From JALXCG01 sp026991065 [NCBI: Gemmatimonadota bacterium] (lineage in GTDB: Bacteria; GCA-2686955): a stretch of 5,694 nt of DNA. Under the pieces are notes generated by a model, which searched no databases, had not been told where the DNA came from, and was given only the letters and a program-made list of their open reading frames with translations. Each line of letters starts with the position of its first letter. Positions within the stretch are counted from its first letter, which is position 1. Both the position numbers and the translations under genes were made by a program. Location of the stretch: assembly GCA_026991065.1 (NCBI GenBank), contig JALXCG010000486.1, forward strand, positions 1 through 5,694. Direction: 5' to 3'. Shown piece after piece: positions 1 to 5,159 of the stretch.

Positions 1-328
1 GGCTTGTATGTGCTGCGAAACCGCCTGTGGATTCCAGGCGATCGACATCGTGGCCATGGCTGTCGATGACCGCGCCGTCGAAAAGCGCCCGGCGTCATTC
101 GAAATCAACTACGGGCGCTGTACGTTCTGTGGCCTTTGCGTGGACGCCTGCCCCTGCGACGCAATTCGCATGGATACCGCGCAGTTCGATCTATCTTGCA
201 CCAGCAGAGACGACTTGATCTGGGGGCTCGACAAGCTGATGGCCAACCGGAAGGGCGAGGGAACCGAGGTATTCCCCCCAATCGACGATGAGACGCTGGC
301 GCCTCGCTGGGTCAAGAAGCGGTCATAA
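1..328 (+). CDS. nuoI: NADH-quinone oxidoreductase subunit I (NuoI-like), 3' end only
   Basis: Partial gene whose start lies left of the window; the frame is open from base 2. NuoI carries two [4Fe-4S] clusters (N6a/N6b) and passes electrons along the peripheral arm of complex I towards quinone. Two ferredoxin motifs are visible. The first is cut by the edge: cysteine codons at 5, 14 and 26 fit CxxCxxCxxxC, with the first Cys expected just outside. The second is complete, CTFCGLCVDACP, with cysteines at 119, 128, 137 and 149. The downstream SRDDLIWGLDKLMAN stretch matches the NuoI tail that follows the second cluster, and total length after the clusters is normal. Oddities: Gly replaces the usual Pro after the last Cys of motif 1, and there are extra cysteines at 11 and 155. 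It converges on the next gene with an 8-bp gap. A related hydrogenase or Mrp-type ferredoxin subunit is possible but less likely, because nuoN is nearby. Confidence 0.85.
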   Translation, partial: ACMCCETACGFQAIDIVAMAVDDRAVEKRPASFEINYGRCTFCGLCVDACPCDAIRMDTAQFDLSCTSRDDLIWGLDKLMANRKGEGTEVFPPIDDETLAPRWVKKRS

Positions 329-331
329 GCA

Positions 332-354
332 GCGGATCAGTTCGGCTCATCCGC
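332..354. terminator. Stem-loop at the nuoI / HD-like gene convergent junction
   Basis: GCGGAT (332-337) pairs perfectly with ATCCGC (349-354). Inside it, after a C/C mismatch, AG (339-340) can pair with CT (346-347) around a TTCGG loop. It sits exactly between two convergent stop codons, including the last codons of the minus-strand gene, which is where a bidirectional terminator would be expected. No T-tract follows on either strand, so it is not a canonical intrinsic terminator. It could be a processing or stabilising hairpin, or chance. Confidence 0.3.
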
Positions 355-1623
355 CAGGAAACCGCTGTTCCGTTCACTGGTCACACCCGCCTTTATGTCC
401 GTATAGTAGCGATCATAGAGCGCCTTGAGCCGCGGGGTCATTAGATGGCACGCGCCATAGCGTCCCGCCGCCAGTCCCGAGTCGTCATCTTTGGCGATAA
501 AGACCGGCTGCCCCGCTTCTCCGCCGTAATGTGGGCAACGGGTGTTGCGCGTCGCACAAAGCACCAACGTGGCGGATTGCAGCGAGCGCATGGGGTGAGG
601 GTGCCCCGAGCGCGATGCACACTCATCCAGAATCGTGTCCAGTTCTGAGTAGAAATCAAACGATGCCAGATTCGGGAAGCCCTTGGCCAGCGCTTCAATC
701 ACCATTCGATTCAGCTTCCCCTGGATCCCCATCTTCAGAATTCGATCAAACACCTCTTTGAGCGGCATGTGGCCGCCAAAGTACCCACCGACCAGTTGCA
801 CAAACTGATCGATCCCGATGACGGTATTCGCCTGCAGCGCCGTACTGGAGGTAAGCGAAGCAACCGTTACGTCGCCCCCGTAGTACGCGATCACATAATC
901 CAACACCGCGTTCCAGGCGGGGTCGGGATCGAGGCGTCGAAGCGACTGCCCCATCCCAACGATGGCGGCCCGATACATGACTCGGCGGCGACGGTGTTCC
1001 GCCTGGAGAATCGAAGAAAACTCCTCCATGATTGCGCAGTGCCACGCCAGCGAAGCGCCAACCGCGGCTGTATAGTCGACCTGCGGATCAAGTTCAACCT
1101 CGCAGAACTCTTGCATGAACTCAAACAGAGCAACACACATGATGGTGCGGAGGAGCGCATGATAGTAAAGCGGTGGCAGGATCTCACTGCCCAGTTCCCG
1201 CTCTCGCTCCCGCGCAACAAAGACCGCCAACGACAGGGCGGCATTTTGCCGCAGGAACTCTCCAAAAAAATCGCGCAGCCGCCCAATCCCAGCGAGCGAG
1301 TCTTCAAAACTCTTCCGTGCACGCAGCATGTCTTCGACTCGATCAAGATCGGCCTCTACCAAACCCGCGATGTAGTCGCTCAGGGCTTGGTTGCGCGCCA
1401 AACGAATGGCGTAGCACTGATCAAAATCATCCTGCAAGCGCCGGAGCTTCCGTTCCTGCCGCTCTCCGAATCCGCTCCCTGCCTTGTAAAGAACACCACC
1501 GCTGGTGTTCACGATATCCGCCGCCAGGGCGAGCCCGTCGATCAGGCCAACACTGGACAGGCCGAGGACGCTGTTCAGTTCTCGAACATCGGTGAACTCA
1601 AGGTATTCCGCATCAATGATCAT
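337..1623 (-). CDS. Putative degenerate HD-GYP/HD-domain-like protein of unknown function
   Basis: A 428-residue soluble protein with no signal peptide or membrane helix; I do not firmly recognise it. Residues 31-67 (LALAADIVNTSGGVLYKAG, then an Arg/Lys-rich helix) resemble the short segment often found before HD-GYP domains. Residues 71-145 are a charged, helical linker. Residues 150-315 follow the helical pattern of an HD-GYP fold: H155 is near the first domain helix, 'AWHCAIMEE' (194-202) sits where HD-GYP proteins have 'LHDIGK', and 'GIDQFVQLVGGYFGGHMPLKEVFDRIL' in two parts (270-296) resembles the 'VADVYDALTSDRPYRKA...EAL' helix. The catalytic HD is replaced by His-Cys, and the HHE/GYP signature is absent, so c-di-GMP hydrolysis is unlikely. 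The C-terminal part (345-410) holds C356, C363-P-H365 and C392-H393, a possible metal site. The ATG at 1623 is the first available start and has only a weak GGA upstream. Gene reality is likely; the fold assignment is inference. Confidence 0.7.
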   Translation of the reverse strand: MIIDAEYLEFTDVRELNSVLGLSSVGLIDGLALAADIVNTSGGVLYKAGSGFGERQERKLRRLQDDFDQCYAIRLARNQALSDYIAGLVEADLDRVEDMLRARKSFEDSLAGIGRLRDFFGEFLRQNAALSLAVFVARERERELGSEILPPLYYHALLRTIMCVALFEFMQEFCEVELDPQVDYTAAVGASLAWHCAIMEEFSSILQAEHRRRRVMYRAAIVGMGQSLRRLDPDPAWNAVLDYVIAYYGGDVTVASLTSSTALQANTVIGIDQFVQLVGGYFGGHMPLKEVFDRILKMGIQGKLNRMVIEALAKGFPNLASFDFYSELDTILDECASRSGHPHPMRSLQSATLVLCATRNTRCPHYGGEAGQPVFIAKDDDSGLAAGRYGACHLMTPRLKALYDRYYTDIKAGVTSERNSGFLADEPN

Positions 1624-1780
1624 GCGTGGTTCCGAGGCAAAGGATGATCCGACTGCGACAGTGCCGGGGCAGGCACATTCTGTTTATCGGCATCAGCGCA
1701 GGAACGCTTCGCTCCCATTCGCAACTTCTGCTGCCGCCTTATCTGGATCATTCACCTTGCACCCAAAGAAAGCGCAACAG
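1624..1780. promoter_or_regulatory. Intergenic region upstream of the HD-like gene, weak promoter candidate
   Basis: 157 bp between the amidohydrolase stop and the HD-like start, both genes on the minus strand. On that strand TTGGGT (1766-1761) and GATAAG (1743-1738) are spaced by 17 bp. They match the sigma-70 consensus at 3 and 4 of 6 positions, which is weak. A small inverted repeat GTGCC-6 nt-GGCAC lies at 1661-1676, about 38 bp before the HD-like start, and could be an operator half-site pair or chance. I see no RNA gene, riboswitch core or T-tailed terminator here. The gap suggests that the HD-like gene is transcribed separately from folE and the amidohydrolase, or by read-through. Confidence 0.2.
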
Positions 1781-2569
1781 TCACGGCGCGAAAATCGTCC
1801 GCAACGCCCACACAAGATCGTCCATCATTTCGCAATCCACACGATCGTCGCAGATTTCTACCTCTACATAGGGAATAGACCAGTTCTTCCCGTGGCGCGC
1901 AATCGAGTAGATCTTGCCGTCAAAGCCAGAGTAGGGCTGATTGTCACGCGGCGCGCGCCCCCTGGCGCACAGGACCTGCCTTAGCTGCACGGAGAGAGGC
2001 GAACTGCCATCGTGCAGAATCCCCACATCGAAATCACGCACTCCGCTTCCCGGTCCCAGACTACGCGTGAATGTATGGATACTGACCATCGCGCGGAGTG
2101 AATCCCGGTAGCTCCGCACCACTTGATCCACAGCCTCATGGTATGGCGCATGGACCCTGGCGATCCGCTCGGCCCGTTCCGCCGGTCCCATCTCCTGATT
2201 GAAGGGTATCCGGACTCCATCAACGTCCAGAGGAATCAGTTCCGGGTCATCCGGCGCACGGTTGAGATCGATCCAAAGCCGGGAAACTCCTCCCAATACT
2301 GCGGGACAGGCGAGAACCTCGGCCACGCGGGCGGTGAGGTGCGCAGCGTGCAGATCATGAAAACGATGCGCAGCCAGCCCCAAGTCCGCGCCGGGGCTCG
2401 GCGCAGCGGAAGCGTGCCGCAAACTCTGGGCTGGGGCGCGCCCCATCTTCTTAGTCAAAGCCCGAGTCGCGGCGGGCGGAAGTTCAGCACTCGCATGCTC
2501 ACAAGTGAGCAGAGCCCAAGGCCTGCGGTTGACCGATTCCAAGATGTGAAAAGGTGCGGCCACGCGCAT
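1781..2569 (-). CDS. N-formylglutamate amidohydrolase family protein
   Basis: A 262-residue cytoplasmic hydrolase of the FGase family, whose characterised members hydrolyse N-formyl-L-glutamate to glutamate and formate at the end of histidine degradation. Family landmarks appear in order: LTCEHAS (21-27, usually CDHA), the Asp-Leu-Gly segment ADLGLAAH (61-68, matching DxGA), SRLWIDLNR (96-104), HTFTR (165-169, usually HSFTP), DNQPYSG (209-215) and YVEVEICDD (234-242). Length is normal and the gene looks intact. The ATG at 2569 overlaps the TGA of folE by one base. A GGGGA sits only about 3 bp before it, so coupling or re-initiation after folE is likely. No hut genes are nearby, so the true substrate may not be formylglutamate. 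Many FGase-like proteins have unknown substrates, and an N-formyl or N-acyl amino acid or a pterin-pathway by-product are guesses. Confidence 0.88.
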   Translation of the reverse strand: MRVAAPFHILESVNRRPWALLTCEHASAELPPAATRALTKKMGRAPAQSLRHASAAPSPGADLGLAAHRFHDLHAAHLTARVAEVLACPAVLGGVSRLWIDLNRAPDDPELIPLDVDGVRIPFNQEMGPAERAERIARVHAPYHEAVDQVVRSYRDSLRAMVSIHTFTRSLGPGSGVRDFDVGILHDGSSPLSVQLRQVLCARGRAPRDNQPYSGFDGKIYSIARHGKNWSIPYVEVEICDDRVDCEMMDDLVWALRTIFAP

Positions 2570-3111
2570 CAGTCCCCGCGAATCAGCCGCAAGAACTCCT
2601 CCCGGGTGGCGCCTTTGCGAAACGCTCCGAGCATGGCACTGGTCGTCACGCTTGAGTGCTGCTTGGAGACACCGCGCATCCGCATGCAGAGGTGCTGCGC
2701 CTCAATCACCACACCTACCCCTTGCGGATCAAGCAGATCATTCAGAGTCGACGCGATCTCCGAGGTCATGCGCTCCTGGACCTGAAGCCGCCGTGCGAAC
2801 ATGTCCACCAAGCGGGCGACCTTGGACAACCCCACGATCTTCCGGTTGGGAATATAAGCCACATGAGCTTTGCCGATAAACGGCAGCATGTGGTGTTCGC
2901 AAAGACTGAACAGTTCTATGTCCCGCACCAGGACCATTTCGTCGTAGTCTTCCGTAAACAGAGCCTCGTTCAGTATCTCCTTCGCATTCAGCGCATAGCC
3001 GTGGGTGAGGAACTTCAACGCCGCGGACACCCTCTCCGGGGTTCGCACAAGCCCCTCACGATCGGGGTCTTCCCCGAGTTGGGTGAGCAGTTTTCGGACA
3101 GTTTCTTCCAT
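2569..3111 (-). CDS. folE: GTP cyclohydrolase I (FolE, type IA)
   Basis: Converts GTP to 7,8-dihydroneopterin triphosphate plus formate, the first step to folate and a feeder for queuosine and other pterins; the family forms a cytoplasmic toroidal homodecamer. Counting from the ATG at 3111 (180 residues): RTPERV near the N-terminus, [11 protein letters not shown] with zinc ligands C71 and H74 plus catalytic H73, GLSKVAR (94-100), QERMT (112-116), HLCMRMRG with third zinc ligand C142, and TTSAML (156-161). All expected catalytic and zinc residues are present, so a zinc-dependent FolE rather than FolE2 is clear. An in-frame TTG at 3114 is an alternative start. AAAGAGG lies 9 bp before the ATG and 6 bp before the TTG, so both are usable, and ATG is preferred. 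An in-frame TGA just upstream rules out a longer N-terminus. It is the first long gene of a leftward unit, with the amidohydrolase coupled behind it and uvrC divergent. Confidence 0.97.
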   Translation of the reverse strand: MEETVRKLLTQLGEDPDREGLVRTPERVSAALKFLTHGYALNAKEILNEALFTEDYDEMVLVRDIELFSLCEHHMLPFIGKAHVAYIPNRKIVGLSKVARLVDMFARRLQVQERMTSEIASTLNDLLDPQGVGVVIEAQHLCMRMRGVSKQHSSVTTSAMLGAFRKGATREEFLRLIRGD

Positions 3112-3126
3112 CAATGGATTCCTCTT

Positions 3127-3234
3127 TCACATTCTCACGTATCTACTTCGCTCGATCTGAGCGATGACCTCCTGTTCAAACATCCGCCGCCGGGGCCGCA
3201 ACACCATCGAGGAGGAGCCCGAAGAGTAGCGCAC
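3127..3234 (-). CDS. Possible 35-codon leader ORF upstream of folE
   Basis: A GTG at 3234 opens a 35-codon frame ending in TGA at 3127-3129, 15 bp before the folE ATG. GGGAGG lies 7 bp upstream of this GTG, a good ribosome binding site, and an in-frame TAG lies six bases before the GTG. The predicted peptide is Ser-rich at first, then Arg-rich (RPRRR), then an amphipathic-looking MFEQEVIAQIERSRY segment; there are no recognisable domains. Two internal ATGs (codons 10 and 18) could also start it. The folE ribosome binding site follows directly, so this could be a leader peptide, a tiny real gene or a chance frame. I have no homology support. Confidence 0.22.
   Translation of the reverse strand: MRYSSGSSSMVLRPRRRMFEQEVIAQIERSRYVRM
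3148..3164. promoter_or_regulatory. Palindrome TCGCTC-N5-GAGCGA in the folE/uvrC divergent region
   Basis: A perfect 6-bp inverted repeat with a 5-nt spacer, lying about 37 bp before the folE start and 110 bp before uvrC, within the 162-bp divergent region 3112-3273. Position and symmetry would suit a small dimeric regulator or a 5' UTR hairpin. It also lies inside the possible leader ORF. No convincing -35/-10 pair was found for either gene, so its role is unknown and chance is possible. Confidence 0.2.
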
Positions 3235-3273
3235 TCGCTAGCCTCCCACCAATTTCCCTCTCATCTCGCTTCT

Positions 3274-5142
3274 ATGTCATCTCCCCGCAAGCACCAACTG
3301 ATACTTCAAGATGCGAAGTCGGCTCTGAGCATCCGTCAGTTCCTTGACCATCTGCCTCAGCAGAGCGGTGTCTACCTGATGTTCAGCGCCAGGGGACAGG
3401 TCTGCTACGTGGGCAAGGCTCGCGATCTGAGCAAGCGAATACGCTCCTATTTCCGCGCTCCTGCAGCGCTGTCGGCCAAAGAGCGGGCGCTTGTGCATGC
3501 CGTCAGCAGAATCGAGTGTCTGGTCACGGCGACAGAGGTTGAGGCACTGATCTTGGAGGCCGGCCTCATCAAGCACCACCGGCCGCGCTACAACATCTGC
3601 CTGAAAGACGACAAATCCTACCCCTACATCCGCGTCACCAACGAACGATTCCCGCGAATTCGCAAGACCCGCACGCTGCTTCGAGACGGTTCGCGTTACT
3701 ACGGTCCCTTCCCATCCGTACGCGACATGCGCGCTCTGCTCCAAGCAGCCAGCCGCATCTTCTATGCACGCTCCTGCAATGAAACACTCCCCTTCCCGGC
3801 CCATCGCCGGGAATGCCTCGACTACCACATCGGTCGTTGTTTGGCCCCCTGTACCCGGCGGATCACCGCACGCGACTACGCCGCCATGATCGAGCAGGCC
3901 GAGGAGTTGTTGGCCGGCAATGCGGAGCCTCTGGCCGCCCGCCTGGAAGAGGAGATGCGGGCGTGTTCGACCGCTCTCGATTTTGAACGCGCCGCCTTGC
4001 TTCGGGATCAGATACGCAGTATCAAGCGGGTGGCAGCCGCGCAGCACGTTGTCGCCGACAAGGAGCAGGATCTGGACGCGGTCGCTCTGGCAATTCAACC
4101 GCCCCTTTCGTTGGCCGTTGTCCTGGAGATCCGCGGCGGACGCCTCATCGGCCGCAAAGCTCATCGCCTGACTTTCGTCGCGGACACGCCCCCCCCAACG
4201 GTCATGGCGGCATTCCTGCAGCAGTACTACCTGAACTCCGGACATGACCTTGCTCCGACCCTCCTGCTGAACACTCCGCTTCCCAAGGACACACCGTTGC
4301 TCCAGGCGATTGCCACGGCGAGCGGCCGCAAGGTGAAAATCCTCCATCCACGCCGTGGCGAAAAAAAGCGCCTGATCGAAATGGCGGAAGCACAGGGACG
4401 CCGCCTGCTCCATGAGCACAGCATTATCCAGCCGGCTGATTCAGTAACAAGAGCGCTACGCGACCTGGCAGCAATCCTTGCACTGGATGCACCACCCAGC
4501 CGCATTGAAGCCTTCGACATCTCGCATGTCCAGGGAACGCATGTGGTGGCCGGCATGGTTGTGTTCTGCGACGGCACGCCGGAGCGGTCCGAATACCGTC
4601 GTTTCAAGATCCGTGGAAACTACGGCAACAACGACTTCGCCAGCATGCGAGAAGCCGTATTCAGGCGCTATTCGCGAGTGGTGCGCGACCACCTGGAAGC
4701 CCCCTCCCTGATCCTCATCGACGGTGGCAAAGGCCAGCTTTCCGCGGCTGTCGACGCGCTGCGCAGCGCCTCGGCGAATGAACTCCCGGTCTTCGCCATC
4801 GCCAAGGAGTTGGAACAGATCTTCCGGCCGGGGGATCCGAAACCGATTCCAATCTCGCCGGCCTCTCCGGGCCATCTCCTGCTGCGCCGCATCCGCGACG
4901 AAGTACACCGCTACTCCGTCACCTATCACCGCTCCCTGCGGGGCCGCTCCAGCCTTGAATCACAGTTGGACCAGATTCCGGGTGTGGGCATCAAGCGCCG
5001 CCAAAAACTGCTGGTTCGCTTTGGCTCAGCAGCCGCGATCGAGGCGGCTGGTTTCGCTGCTGTAGCAGAAGTACCCGGCATTGGCGCGGCGCTCGCCCGG
5101 CGGATTCTTCTACACCTGTCGGGCAATGAGCACGAGGTGTGA
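3274..5142 (+). CDS. uvrC: UvrABC system protein C (excinuclease subunit C)
   Basis: Nuclease of nucleotide excision repair. Recruited by UvrB at damaged DNA, it makes the 3' incision with its GIY-YIG domain and the 5' incision with its RNase H-like domain. The protein has 622 residues (E. coli about 610) and is complete. GIY-YIG domain: GVY (32-34), YVGKA (45-49), R55, E95 and N107, the expected catalytic set. Cysteines 168, 181, 189 and 193 match the Cys pattern of [4Fe-4S]-binding UvrCs. The UVR/UvrB-binding coiled coil is at about 220-255 (ALDFERAALLRDQI). RNase H-like domain: FDISH with D415, LIDGGKGQL with D483, and H545. Two C-terminal helix-hairpin-helix motifs lie at about 567-612 (PGVGIKRR, PGIGAALARR). 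The start is the ATG at 3274; the longer open frame upstream is antisense to folE. No Shine-Dalgarno sequence is visible and the N-terminus is about 15 residues longer than usual before LPxxxGVY. It converges with nuoN across a 10-bp gap. Confidence 0.98.
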   Translation: MSSPRKHQLILQDAKSALSIRQFLDHLPQQSGVYLMFSARGQVCYVGKARDLSKRIRSYFRAPAALSAKERALVHAVSRIECLVTATEVEALILEAGLIKHHRPRYNICLKDDKSYPYIRVTNERFPRIRKTRTLLRDGSRYYGPFPSVRDMRALLQAASRIFYARSCNETLPFPAHRRECLDYHIGRCLAPCTRRITARDYAAMIEQAEELLAGNAEPLAARLEEEMRACSTALDFERAALLRDQIRSIKRVAAAQHVVADKEQDLDAVALAIQPPLSLAVVLEIRGGRLIGRKAHRLTFVADTPPPTVMAAFLQQYYLNSGHDLAPTLLLNTPLPKDTPLLQAIATASGRKVKILHPRRGEKKRLIEMAEAQGRRLLHEHSIIQPADSVTRALRDLAAILALDAPPSRIEAFDISHVQGTHVVAGMVVFCDGTPERSEYRRFKIRGNYGNNDFASMREAVFRRYSRVVRDHLEAPSLILIDGGKGQLSAAVDALRSASANELPVFAIAKELEQIFRPGDPKPIPISPASPGHLLLRRIRDEVHRYSVTYHRSLRGRSSLESQLDQIPGVGIKRRQKLLVRFGSAAAIEAAGFAAVAEVPGIGAALARRILLHLSGNEHEV

Positions 5143-5146
5143 AAGC

Positions 5147-5159
5147 TTGCTCTCAGCAA
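5147..5159. terminator. Small inverted repeat at the uvrC/nuoN convergent junction
   Basis: TTGCT (5147-5151) and AGCAA (5155-5159) form a 5-bp stem with a CTC loop, just after the uvrC stop and over the nuoN stop. There is no T-tract. It is too short for a confident terminator, and transcription of each gene may run into the other. Confidence 0.15.

Noticed and set aside
1264-1270. An A7 run (T7 in the HD-like gene), which also forms an in-frame T-TTT-TTT slippery heptamer.
   Set aside because: It encodes an ordinary Phe-Phe pair. I saw no downstream stem and did not trace a meaningful alternative product, so chance is the simplest reading.
769-1647. A 292-codon + strand open frame.
   Set aside because: It is antisense to the 428-residue minus-strand gene, with a composition typical of a GC-rich shadow frame and no recognisable motifs. 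The minus-strand protein shows sensible helical patterning.
1661-1676. Inverted repeat GTGCC-6 nt-GGCAC before the HD-like gene.
   Set aside because: Only 5-bp arms, which occur by chance in GC-rich DNA; kept only as a note in the intergenic entry.
2123-2785. A 220-codon + strand open frame across the amidohydrolase/folE junction.
   Set aside because: It is antisense to two recognisable genes, and its translation has no family features.
2656-3273. The uvrC frame stays open far upstream, suggesting a 828-residue UvrC.
   Set aside because: This part is exactly antisense to folE, which has clear family motifs. The translation has no domain character, and the ATG at 3274 gives a normal UvrC length.
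3277-4419. A 380-codon minus-strand open frame opposite uvrC.
   Set aside because: It lies wholly antisense to conserved UvrC domains and has no motifs of its own; it is a shadow of the high-GC coding strand.
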